A stretch of DNA of 64,000 nucleotides from Gentiana macrophylla (lineage: Eukaryota > Streptophyta > Magnoliopsida > Gentianales > Gentianaceae), in NCBI GenBank assembly GCA_026214975.1, contig CM047807.1:67931824-67995823 (forward strand). Reading direction: 5' to 3'. This document shows positions 1-10,780 of the stretch, piece by piece. The notes under the pieces were generated by a model that worked only from the letters and a program-made list of their open reading frames with translations, ran no database searches and was not told where the DNA came from. The position numbers and the translations under genes are program-made. Position 1 is the stretch's first letter. Each line of letters opens with the position of its first letter.

Positions 1-94
1 GTGGGTGAGTTTGTTGCGTGACCTGACCTACTAGTAGTATCATTTTGTGGATGTAAAAAGATTCCAGAATTTACGGGCCAAATTCGATATTTCT

Positions 95-265
95 TTTTCC
101 GATAACGATAATGATATGCGGATGATTAGCTGGTTTTGTTTGGGTCGATTTAAAAAATGCGGGGTCGGTTTGGGATATACTTCGTATCCCAAAGTAAACC
201 AAAATGAAATCAACCCAAATGGTTTGGTTAGAAAGATTTCGGTTTCAGTTCGGTTAGTAGCCTGG
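95..265. repeat. GGTTTGG-type low-complexity / foldback sequence
   Basis: The stretch is rich in GGTTTGG and GGTTCGG words. It contains a perfect 9-bp inverted repeat, TTTGGGATA (169-177) against TATCCCAAA (185-193), with a 7-nt loop. Similar sequence with a longer palindrome lies at 53580-53750. Short frames run through it in both directions but none looks like a protein. I see no gene in 1-895. The 3' end of the Helitron described next should lie in or beyond this part, but I could not find its hairpin. Confidence 0.4.
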
Positions 266-895
266 TTTTTAATAGAATACAAAAATGTAATGGTTCAAAA
301 TAATATTTGATTATTCGGAATTTTGAAGCACAATTCGCAAAACAATGGTTTAAAGACACTTGATTAAAATTATACTTTATAAACAATCAATTAAATCAAT
401 CAACTGTAAAACTTGTTTTATTGAGTATTAATATTTATTATTTGCTCATTATAATTTATTAAGTATATTTTGGTCATTATGAAACCATACCTGACTGAAC
501 CTATAGTGACTATACCTAACAACAATTTGGAGTATTCGAAGATTTATATCATTGGCACACGAAGCTAAACATAAAAGTGGTACCTTAAGAACTCGAAAAC
601 GAAGAAAATATCAATTTCATAAATTACTAATATCAATTGGAGGCTCGTTGGTGTATAACTTAATTGTGAGTACATTGTACTTTTGTATTCTTCATTCTTC
701 ATCATTTGGATAGCCTGTATCATATATTGTCATCCTTTTTTTTATGGATTTAACCGGTTCATTATCAAATGGGTCGTCTGTAGTGTTGTCATCCATGTCC
801 ATGGCATTAACTTGTTCATTAAGAAGGTTAAAACTTGATAAGTGTATGTAACAAATAAATTTTAATAGTAAGAAAATGTAAATATCATTTACATA

Positions 896-2700
896 CCAGA
901 CCGTTATACTTGTTTGTAAACAGTATTTTTTGTCCAGTCGTGAGTGTAACTTCCGTCATCTTCGTGTTTAATCAGGACCTTGGTCGTTGACATTGAAGTT
1001 CTTCTTTATAGTGCGACATATATTTGTCCATAAGAGAACACCGATCGTGCAAATAAACTCCTACGGATGGTATTGTTTGACCTTGTGCTTTGTTAAACGG
1101 CACTGCAAAACAAAGACGAATAGGACATTTTTTTCTTGTAATGTGAAATGGGTATCCTTCATTTTCTGCTGGGCAAAGTGGAATACGTGGGATCAAAACT
1201 TGTTTTCTGCAGTGTTGTCCAACAATGATTTCTGCATGAATAACAGTTTGTTGCAGTTCTTTACTCACCATCATTGTACCATTGCTTAATCTTCATGTAA
1301 GGTCTAAGTTCCTCAACAACATTAGGGGTTAATTCTTTTTCATAACTAATTTGTGAGAGGGCAATCCGTTTGGTGTAAAATAATTGAGGAATTCGTCTTG
1401 ATAATAGTCGTTAATATCATCGCTAGCCTTGTCAAAGCTATTGAAACAATGCTCCTCTCGTAGAAAGATTGATATCAAATTTTTATTTAGTTTATCAACA
1501 TGTTTGTTTGTCGCCGCTAAAATTGCACGAATTGTAATGTAATCTTCTAAATATGTCTTCTCTTCTAAATAAGGGAATATACAATTGATGAAATGATTTT
1601 CTGAATCCTCGTAATTTTTTTCATCATATTCAAAGACTATATTTCTTTAGATAATTGTATCTTCTCTTCATAATTTGTTCGTTCTTCTCCACATCCCATC
1701 TTTAATAAAAACTTGTTGACTTGTATATCTTCTTTTGCTCTCATATGTTTAGTTAGTGATAGTTTCTCCATTACTGACCATAAGTATGATTTTACCAAGC
1801 TTGTCTTTATTGACTGTAATACTGTGCCTTTTGATACAACATGAAGTAATTGCCTAAAATCACCTCCAAATACAACTACCTTTCCTCTAAATACGGCATA
1901 TTTTCTCATGATGTCTTTTAAGCTTTTGTCAAGTGTCTCAATTGCCATTTTTTCCTTTGGTACTTCATCCCTTATGATTAGACTTGTTCTCCTTAGTAAT
2001 TCTGCATTTCCACTTTGTAGTTTTATATTGCACGTGCTTGTTCATTTGCATTAATTGGAATTTCAAAGCATGAGTAAGATGTTCGCTCACCAGGCATAAT
2101 TTCAGTTGCAACTCCTGATGTAGTTGTTGCTATAGCTATCTTATGTTTTCTTCTAAAATTTGCTAGCAATGCTCTGTATAAATGTGTTTTTAATGTGCCC
2201 CCAGGTCCATCAATGAAAAACACGGCACTTTCTCCAGAATTATGTGTTTTTCAAGTATTTTTTGGAAAATATCTTTTTGTTCAGAATTATGTGTTAGTTC
2301 TGCATCGTAATCATCTTGGGGAATTTCTATAGATAACTCAACTCATCACAAATTTCTCTAGGTAGATTTTTGTAATGATGTTTCCGTCTTCGTGTACACT
2401 TGGAAAGTCATAACACATCAAATTTCTGTCTTCATATACACTTGGCAAGTCATAATTGGTCAAGTGTTTACCCATGCTTTCTAGAAAATAACTTACGCAC
2501 CGTAAAGTTTTGCTCATAATTAAAGTCGTTGACTTTATAAATTCTCGCATGAAATCTTCTGACATTGGTTCCCAATATTTATCCCACAGTTGGCAAATGT
2601 TTGTTGGTTCACAGTAAACTAAAAGAGTTGCAAATAGTCTTCTTAATGCATGAGGCATCTGAAAGGCGATTACTTGATTCAATCATTCTGAAATGCTCAT
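896..2700 (-). pseudogene. Helitron RepHel, PIF1-like helicase half (decayed)
   Basis: This is the C-terminal helicase of a plant Helitron transposase, read on the minus strand in several frames. In order: a conserved block MPHALRRLFATLLVYCEP near 2620-2670; a Walker A region GPGGTLKTHLYRALL (2150-2210) in which the usual GTGKT Gly is Leu; a Walker B-like IIRDEVPK (about 1960-1980); VVFGGDFRQ (about 1855-1885); a block ending PNGLPSHKL (about 1340-1560); and the C-terminal domain with FAVPFNKAQGQTIPSVGVYL (about 1045-1105). The protein ends in a TKNTVYKQV-like tail near 896-920, which matches the usual end of this family. At least three frame changes and several stops make it a pseudogene. 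Walker-site changes suggest loss of ATPase activity. Confidence 0.85.
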
Positions 2701-2739
2701 ATCAGATTCTAGTTACCTTCTTTTCTCTACGGCTTCTTT

Positions 2740-5735
2740 AAAAGTGGTGTATTTATGATTGTTAAGTGTTAGTAATCTTTAAATGATGTCAGTCCTCTAA
2801 CATGATTAAGTAGCAACCTGAGATAATACATTTCTCCTTTCGTTGTTTTGCACCATATATACAGCCATTCACATATCTTTGTTTCCTCTCTTTCCAAAGT
2901 TATTGTGTGTTAATCCATACAAAAAAAACGGAATTTCATTATACTGACAATTTTTTGCCATTTCATTTGAGCGAAATTCTGTGAGCATTGTTTTTAGGAA
3001 ATTTTTAGGCAAATTCATTTCGAATGTGATCTTCAAATTTTGATTCTCCCAAAATGAAACACATTCTTTTTCAGGAAGATAAAAGTTGGAGACACATAAC
3101 AGACGGTTATATGTTATTCAAAGTTTTTTCATGACTGTGTATTTTTATATGTGCATATGTCCATTTTCTATATTTTAAACAAATATAAAATTTAATTTAC
3201 ATTTATGATAGTGCTCTTTTTTTATCCTTCTTGTTAGTTGTTTCAAGGTTATAACTTCAAAAATCAATTTACCTAAAGGATTGGATTTTATATTGGTTGA
3301 GTTAAATTTCTTAAAATCTTCTTTAATCCTTAAAAAAAGAATATGCTATATGACAAAAATAATGCAAAATTTGCGTTATGATGAAAATGAAAAACTTGTA
3401 ATTTTACCTGGATAGAAGGTCTGTATTGTAAGGAACCACCCACCGGTTGTCTAATAGTTCACTGCGTACACGGACTTGTAATCCTGTTTCTCTTCTTATG
3501 TAAATAGGGTATCCAACTTTCCCTTGTATTGTACAGTTAGAAAATCACGAGGATAATGGAACTTGCACTCCTCATTTACCATGCACGAATTATTTTTAAT
3601 TTGTAATCTACATGGTCCATGCATCATATGTTTCAACACTAACTCATACAATTCATGATACTTTTCCTTGGAATTTCAGCACTTACAAACTTGTCAAATT
3701 GATCAGGTATTGTGATTTTAGAGTTGGACTTTAATATAATCAGCATGTGTGCATGAGGTAATCCTCTTTTTTTGAACTCAATGACTTCTACATGAGTTGC
3801 TACTTCTCCAAAGATTTTCTCCTTAAACAATTGATCTCTTAAATCTTGTAGCTTTACATAAAATACTCTAGAAGTTAAATCCGGCTTATCTTGAGGTATT
3901 TGTCCTTCAAATAGATTTTCCTCAATTTCTTTCCATTTTGGATTACATGTGGTTTCGTGAACGTTTGTACTAAAGCCATGAATCCAAATATCTACGTCGC
4001 ATGTCTCTTAGTCCTCCAATAAATTATGAAAGAAATACTACTCTTTTCCCTACTGTGGATCCTCTCGTTTCTCTAGCTTTAACACTATCAACTATCCCTT
4101 GATAAAGCTCAACCTTTATTTTATCTTTGTGTGTATGGAAAAAGTCAAGACGTGTTGTTTCCAACTTTATATACATGTCCACTATAAATTGATGAAATAA
4201 CCGTCCAACAAATAACTTTGATGATTGTCTTGATGTCTTATTTGTATCTTGTAGAAGTAATATTCTCTACAAGAAATATTTTTATTTTTGTTTCCTTTAC
4301 ACCTGTAAAAGTGCAAAAATTAATTACATAACCAAATAAGAGCAAGAAATATATTAGATAAGTACCTTCTTCTTAATTTATTACATCTTCGGCACATGAA
4401 CAATTTTCAACATTAAGTGCATTTGGTGCTTGCATGAAATTATTGTCTTCTTCAACCAATTTTGGAATATTTTCATGCCATCCAATTTCTCCATTTGGGA
4501 ATAAAGAGTGGTATTGTAATGAATCATAGCAACCAAAATAATTTTTTACTTGATATGTCTTCCAAAATGTGAATGTATACTGATATCTCTTTCAGAATGA
4601 ACATTGGATCCTGCAGCAACTTGTTCTGTTGTTGGTGAATTATACACTCTCTAATCTAACTTCACATCTTTCGCAATTCGAATCTGTAAATCCTTGAGGG
4701 AACTATACTCTTCAACTTCTTGTAATTTTAGCATAAGGATTTAGGTTAAAGGTTGTGAAGGACAATTTTAATCTAAAATGGCTGAGAAGGACAGTTAATA
4801 CATGTGTTACTATATTTTTGTACATGTGTTACTACATTTTGTCCTTCTCAACCATTTTCTATCTTATCTTGTCCTTCTGTCCTCTGGCCCCTAAGGATTT
4901 CTATCTGAAAGTCTCATGAACTGCTCTAAAATAACTCTTTTAAAATTTGAATATAGAAATTTACATGCGATTTTGAACCTCATTTTGAGTGTCGTAAATA
5001 TAGTTGAAACTACACTGACATGTTATTTTCTAGGACAATATTTGGTAGATTGATATACATTTGTCCTTGAACTCAAAATGTGTGTATGCTCCACGTTTGC
5101 CAGGTGCCAAATCTTTGTCTAGTGTGACTCCAAAAGATGTAAATGAAAACATATTATTCTCGGATATTTTTCGAAATTCTTTACACAATTCTAGTTGTGC
5201 GGTTAATAGATCATATAATGCATCAGGGACATCTTTTGAGGATAGTTTAATCTTCCCTTTATCACAACAATCCGTAGGAGATTCATGCTCAAATCATTGT
5301 GCGTTGCAATAGATACAATTGTTTATTTTCCTCGGTTCATGTTGTTCAGATAATTTTGGCTTATATGCAAATTCACCTATTGAAAAGGAACATCAAAGAC
5401 ATGAAAATTTTACTTGGTAAAAGCATTATTTTTAACACCAAATCATCATGCAAGTTACCTTCACAATTGATTCCACTATTTCAAAGATTGGGAAAGTACT
5501 TTTAATCACTTCCTTTTGTTGTGTCTCGAAATCTCAATGTAGTAAAATGACATACAAATTGACATACTTTGCTATAATCGAAATTCTCGTGTGTAATATT
5601 TATATAATTATTAAAAAAATTGAATAATAGTAGAAAAACTTCATGTTAAATTACCTTTGTTTGATCTTCATCTCTTTCTAGATTCGATGACTTTTTGAAT
5701 ATAATGTTGTCGTTGTTCAGTTGTCATTTGGGCAT
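2740..5735 (-). pseudogene. Helitron RepHel, N-terminal and HUH replication-initiator half (decayed)
   Basis: Minus-strand fragments in family order. About 5655-5735: a start-like MTTEQRQHYIQKVIESRKR. About 5052-5372: a Cys-rich segment with CIYCNAQ, a stop, then FSFTSFGVTLDKDLAPGKRG. About 4381-4530: the SLQYHSLFPNGEIGWH block. About 3980-4265: the Helitron-like N domain (GRLFHQFIVDMYIKLETTRL, then FIGGLRDMRRRYLDSW). About 3640-3900: the Rep catalytic region with VIEFKKRGLPHAH, the HUH pair being HAH. A segment ending DNRWVVPYNTDLLSR stops at a GT donor near 3415, so the parent gene had introns. Stops and frame changes interrupt nearly every block. Together with the helicase half this is one autonomous-type transposase gene, now dead. 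Confidence 0.85.
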
Positions 5736-5939
5736 ATTTTGTTTATCATGTTCTCCTACACAATTCAGCAAGAAGGAAAAAGTGAAAAGTCGATGAAAAG
5801 AATTGGACTGTTTTTGTATCTGTATTATTATAGTACGGATAATACCCCCCATTCAAAATACAACACCCCATTTTCTTAACCGATCATAGCAATAAGAGAA
5901 AACGAAAGTCTAGTATAGTAAAATAAATGAAGTATGTAC
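5736..5939. other. Non-coding flank upstream of the RepHel remnant
   Basis: AT-rich sequence without a recognisable gene. It runs up to the hAT-type MITE target site and is probably continuous, once insertions are removed, with 10497-10780. By position it would be the 5' part of the Helitron. Confidence 0.35.
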
Positions 5940-5999
5940 CATATATACAGGGCCGGCTGCAGAATTTTTATGATACGAGTCAGGAATCGAAAACGTCAC

Positions 6000-6186
6000 T
6001 GAAAGATAATTATTTCCCTTGATTTTCATTATGCTGTATTGCTACAATATAAACTATTACAATGCTAGGCTTTTGGCTATGATTGTGGAAGACTAGCTAC
6101 AAATAAGGGAGAATGAATGCTAGGAATAAACGTGAGTATCTCCTAATAATTACAAATATAATTATGAATATACAGCCATTCTATCA
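6000..6186 (-). repeat. Copia 3' LTR (187 bp)
   Basis: Starts TGAAAGATAA and ends CATTCTATCA. Identical by eye to 10124-10310. On the minus strand it follows the purine-rich tract at 6187-6197. Confidence 0.95.
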
Positions 6187-6537
6187 CACCCCCACAGTCG
6201 AAACGGGAGGTTCTCGGATGCTGAGACTGTTACGGAAATCTTCGAAAAGAATAAGCGGTAATCCCTTGGTAAAAATATCGGCAATCTGATATCTGGAGGG
6301 AACATGATGGACCCGGACTTCTCCGCGGGAGACTTTTTCACGCACAAAATGAATGTCCAGCTCGATATGCTTCGTGCGTTGGTGTTGAACCGGATTACCG
6401 GATAGATAAATAGCACTCACGTTGTCGCAGTAGACTATGGTGGCCTTGTGCACCGGACAACCGAGTTCTAATAGTAAATTGCGAAGCCAACAGGATTCAG
6501 AAACCACATTAGCCACCCCGCGGTACTCCGCCCGCAC
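6184..6537 (-). pseudogene. Copia RNase H C-terminal part, out of frame with gag-pol
   Basis: This frame continues the RNase H domain that the main polyprotein loses after LISWSSKRQ. It holds RAEYRGVANVVSESCWLRNL, YCDNVSAIYLSGNPV, RTKHIELDIHFVREKV and IADIFTKGLP, all standard Copia RNase H motifs. It ends in a stop at the LTR boundary. The switch of frame lies near 6540-6560 and is explained by a single-base indel. Without correction the polyprotein ends in a wrong tail and lacks a complete RNase H. Confidence 0.9.
6187..6197 (-). promoter_or_regulatory. Polypurine tract of the Copia element
   Basis: Read on the minus strand this is CTGTGGGGGTG, directly abutting the 3' LTR. In retrotransposons this tract primes plus-strand DNA synthesis. 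Confidence 0.8.
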
Positions 6538-9500
6538 TTTAGAGCGGGGAGAGGTGAAATTTGGCGTTTAGACGACCAAGAAATCAGATTATCCCCCAAA
6601 AACACACAGTAGCCGGAAGTGGAACGTCGAGTATCGGGACAACCACCCCAATCCGCATCGGTGTAAGCAACAAGATCGGCAATGGATGAGGGATAAAGAT
6701 GTAGGCCTAGATGGAGAGTGCCCTGAACATAGCGGATAATACGTTTGAGGGCATGCATGTGTTCAACCCGTGGGTCATGCATGTGAAGGCATACTTGCTG
6801 GACCGCATAGGAGATATCCGGACGGGTAAACGTGAGATACTGCAGGGCCCCGGCAAGACTGCGATAGTGGGTCGGGTCTTCATATGGTTCCCCAGCCGTA
6901 GCACTGACCTTGGGCTTAGTATCAACTGGAGTAAGAGACGGCTTACATGAGGCCATCCCAGCACGGTCAATAATCTCTGTGGCATATTTACGTTGGGACA
7001 AAAATAGTCCATCCGGATGGCGGGAGACACGAATACCCAAAAAATAATTCAACGGGCCAAGATCCTTCATAGCGAACTCAGAACTGAGGTGAGACATAAG
7101 CATTTGGCGGAGACCGTCAGACGAAGACGTCAATATAATATCATCAACATACAAGAGTAGGTAAGCCATATCGGTCCCATTTCGGTAAATGAACAACGAT
7201 GTATCAGATTTACTGTTTGTGAATCCCATAAGTGAAACAAAATCCGCAAACCGTTTGTACCATGCACGAGGGGCCTGTTTAAGCCCGTACAGGGACTTAC
7301 GTAATAGGCATACATAATCCGGATGTGTTGAGTCGCGAAAACCCATCGGTTGATGCATGTAGACAACTTCCTTAAGGTCACCATGTAAGAACGCATTCTT
7401 GACATCCAGTTGATGGATGGACCATTTCTTGGATACTGCAAGGCTAAGAACTGTCCGGATCGTAGCCGGTTTGACTACCGGACTGAATGTGTCGCCGCAA
7501 TCAATGCCAACCTGTTGAGTTTTACCATCACCTACAAGTCGGGCTTTATGCCGCTCAAAAGAACCGTCAGACCTTTCTTTATGGTTAAAAATCCACATAG
7601 AACGTATAACATTAACATCGGGGGGACGGGGCACCAAATCCCACGTCTTATTTTTAATAAGAGCATGAAACTCGTCAGTCATAGCCATTTTCCAATTCGG
7701 GTCGCGGAGGGCATAACACTTATAACCACGGTGATTAGACGGAAAACCCAAAAAGACACATGGAGTGGACCGAGCTTGGAGTTTGTTGATTGTAGTGGAG
7801 GGAAATAACGGATAACACAAACAGCCAAAAACCCGAATGTGCGAATAAGAGGGTTCTTTGTGGTATAGTACTTTGAGAGGAGAGTCATTATTTAATAACC
7901 GACTCGGAAGAATATTAAGCAGGTATGTTGCCATTTGCAAGGCATGAGGCCAAAACGACTGGGGCATTGACGCATGTAATAAAAGCGTTCGCATTATATT
8001 ATTGATGGAGCGAATTTTTCTCTCAGCGGCACCATTTTGGGATGAAGTATGGGGACACGAAAAACGGAACGTAATACCATTGGACTCACAAAATTCCCGA
8101 AAGCGGTTATTGTCAAATTCCCCCCCATTGTCACATTGAATATTTTTAATGTCACGTTCGAACTGAGTACGAATGTGGGTTTTTAGAGTAATAAAAATGG
8201 GCAAGACTTGGGATTTATTGGCAATGGGAACAGTCCATAAATACTTAGAAAAATCATCCAAAAAAAGAACGTAATAACGATGGCCTGAAGAGCTTAAAAC
8301 CGGAGATGTCCATAAATCGCTATGAATAATATCGAACGGATAAAAAGTCACAGAGTTTGAATTAACAAAAGGCAACTTAACATGCTTACCCAGAATACAA
8401 GACTGACACACATTAGATCGAGAGACACCACTACACTCGATCAAATTATTATGCCTAAGAGAATGTAAAATAGATGGGCCTGGGTGACCTAAACGGTCAT
8501 GCCAAAGTGTTGACGCGAGCAAAGCAGCAGGAGGTAGGCTTTTATTTGAACTGGTGGGCGTAACGGGATAGAGATCACCGGTGCTATCACATCTCATTAA
8601 ATGTGTCCCCGTCTGTATATCATGCACAGAGAAACCAAACGGATCAAATACCACATAGACATTATTATCAACGGTAAATTTTCGTACGGATACTAAATTT
8701 TTGATGAGGTGGGGGGCATGGAGGACATTGGTTAACGATAAGGGGGGGTTCGGGGGAGGTAAAAAAGTATTACCACAACCACGAATCGGAATAGAGTGAC
8801 CGCTACCAACAGTAATTCCATTATTCTTGCTCAAATTATAGTAAGACGAAAGATTACCTGGTGTCGATGTCATATGCGAGGTAGCCCCGGTGTCCATGTA
8901 CCAATTGGGGTCCGGTGGATTGAGGGACATGGTGTGCATTGCGGCCTCGATGTCCGTTGGTGTCCACGAACCCGTATAGGCCTGTTGTCCCTGCTGTGGC
9001 ACCTGTGGACGAGAACCAAGAATTCCCGGCGGACCTTGATGCTGTGGCCTTGCCCACGGCTGAGAGGGATAAGGGCACGGCGGTGCCGCCCAAGGAGGCT
9101 GCATCATTGCCCACCATGGGGGCTGCATCCACTGAGGTCTGACCTGCTGATTTCCACCTGTATGCGGAGCACCCCGTCCGCCATTGCCACCACGGCCGCC
9201 GCTTCCCTGTCCATTATTGCCATGTCCGTTGCCACCCCCATTTGATTGACCACGGCCACCACCATTTTTACTGTTGCGTTTGTTATTATTTTTGTTGCGG
9301 TGGTGCTGTGTATTCCCACGAGTGCTGCTGTTGTGGGCTGAATTGGTGGTGGTGCCATCATCAGTGGCTGTAAGCACGGTGGAGGAGGATTCCATTTTAG
9401 CTCTTTCTTGAATTGTAGTTTCTTCCAATGCGAGCTTGGACCGTGCGGTAGCAAACGAAGGGATGGATTTTTTATTTTGCAGGACAGTGACAAAATTTGC

Positions 9501-10037
9501 ATAAGGTTCGGTTAGGCCCTGAAGGAGTTTCAACACCAAGGCGTGATCGGTGACCGGAGCTCCAACATTTTTGAGTTGATCGGCTAACCCCTTTAGGCGA
9601 TTGCAATATGCGTTCGTCGTGGAGAAATCCGCTAGAGTGGTGTTGGTGAATTCTTTATTCAGGTACATTGCTCGGGAATTCCGATTGTCGTGGAAAAGTT
9701 CCGCGACACGTTGCCAAGCCTCTTCCGCAGTATCATCATCAACCAGGATAGATGTGAGGATGTCGGAGGAGACAGTGGCGTAGTTCCACTGTAAAACAGC
9801 GGCATCAAGCCGTTTCCATAGTGGTAGATTATCGGCCTTTGCCTTGTTGTAGGCTTCCAACTCTTTTTCATCGGTGGGTGGGATGATGTGCCCAAGAACA
9901 TCATGAACCCGTGCTTGGACCTTGAAAAGCGCCGCCCAAGAATGATATTGGCTACTATCCAAGTCTAACGTGATGGGAAGGAGAGCCTTCACGTTGGTTA
10001 TCGCCAAAGCTGGATGAAATTTTGTGTTGTCGGCCAT
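6468..10037 (-). pseudogene. Copia gag-pol polyprotein, frameshifted and internally deleted
   Basis: 1189 codons from an ATG just inside the PBS. Residues about 1-230 are a Copia gag (UBN2-type). Then comes a Gly/Asn-rich stretch (about 245-290) where many Copia gags carry a CCHC zinc knuckle; none is visible. The protease has WYMDTGATSHM (about 380). A pre-integrase block has WHDRLGHPG and CQSCILGKH. The integrase core has the Asp/Asp/Glu residues (HSDLW, QCDNGGEF, NGAAERKIR). Reverse transcriptase has LLLYVDDIILTSS. The integrase C-terminus and linker are missing: GYKCY runs straight into ALRDPNW near plus position 7710, where relatives have a linker of well over 100 residues. The 3' end is frameshifted. 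The product is probably non-functional. Confidence 0.9.
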
Positions 10038-10104
10038 TGGAGGAGGAGGGAGGTCACCGGAGTAGAGGAGGAAGGAGATGGGATGCGGAAGCGTAGTATC
10101 GAAA

Positions 10105-10123
10105 CCTTAGTCTCGTGATACCA
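10105..10123 (-). promoter_or_regulatory. Primer-binding site of the Copia element
   Basis: On the minus strand the sequence directly after the 5' LTR is TGGTATCACGAGACTAAGG. Its first eight bases match the initiator-Met tRNA PBS typical of plant Copia elements (TGGTATCAGAGC); the rest has drifted. Confidence 0.75.
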
Positions 10124-10310
10124 TGAAAGATAATTATTTCCCTTGATTTTCATTATGCTGTATTGCTACAATATAAACTATTACAATGCTAGGCTTTTGG
10201 CTATGATTGTGGAAGACTAGCTACAAATAAGGGAGAATGAATGCTAGGAATAAACGTGAGTATCTCCTAATAATTACAAATATAATTATGAATATACAGC
10301 CATTCTATCA
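10124..10310 (-). repeat. Copia 5' LTR (187 bp)
   Basis: Same sequence as 6000-6186. It is followed by the GTCAC target duplication at 10311-10315. Confidence 0.95.
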
Positions 10311-10496
10311 GTCACATTGTATTACAAATTTCCAAGTATTTATATGGGTCAATATTTAAAAAAGTTAGGGGTCAGGTAGTACATATTAATGGATAAAAAA
10401 TTTCAAAAGCAAAAGAATACATAAATTTTTTTCCTTATTGGGTGGGGGGTCAGTTGACCCTTTTCACAAAGAATTGTGCCGCCCCCTGCATATATA

Positions 10497-10780
10497 CAGC
10501 TTATCTTATTGCCATTTATCTTTAGCTTTTTCATTCCTATCGTTGTTATTCATCATTTTAGCATATTTTGATTTTATTTCTAATTCTATACATTCCAGCA
10601 AGCACAAAATGAACAGTCTGACAATGGTCGAAGAAATTATCGTGTTCTTTTTTTGGGGTTTGATGCAGCCTTCTTTAATCCAATGGGTCCCAGACGTGGT
10701 GGCTCTGGTTAAATTCTTGAGATATTTACTCTGATCAGTTACTCTTAATTAGTTTACTTTGCTTCTTTCATTTTTGAACT
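10497..10780. other. Spacer between the hAT MITE and the CACTA element
   Basis: About 280 bp with no gene I can support. A short plus frame exists, and the minus strand has a Pro/Arg/Lys-rich frame near 10640-10710 that could be a first exon of the Helitron transposase. That is only a guess. By the nesting logic this piece belongs to the same ancient sequence as 5736-5939 and 15855-17377. Confidence 0.3.

Larger units (their letters stand above)
6000..10310 (-). mobile_element. Copia LTR retrotransposon, full length, identical LTRs
   Basis: 4311 bp on the minus strand. It is bounded by two 187-bp LTRs (6000-6186 and 10124-10310) that look identical base for base and start TG and end CA. The 5-bp target duplication GTCAC is exact (5995-5999 and 10311-10315). 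The PBS and PPT are in the expected places. The interior holds one long gag-pol frame plus a frameshifted RNase H tail. Identical LTRs imply a very recent insertion, yet the coding region carries defects. Confidence 0.95.
5948..10488. mobile_element. hAT-type MITE split by a Copia insertion
   Basis: The outer ends read CAGGGCCGGCTGCAGAATTT (from 5948) and, in reverse complement from 10488, CAGGGGGCGGCACAATTC, an imperfect hAT-style terminal inverted repeat. An exact 8-bp duplication CATATATA flanks it (5940-5947 and 10489-10496), as known for hAT elements. Removing the Copia element at 6000-10310 and one GTCAC copy leaves about 225 bp with no coding capacity. The right part has the GGGTCA..TGACCC inverted motif (10448-10461) common near the ends of eudicot hAT MITEs. 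It was mobilised in trans by an hAT transposase not present here. Confidence 0.85.

Noticed and set aside
8796..9245. 149-codon plus-strand frame
   Set aside because: It is the antisense of the Gly/Pro-rich gag segment of the Copia element.
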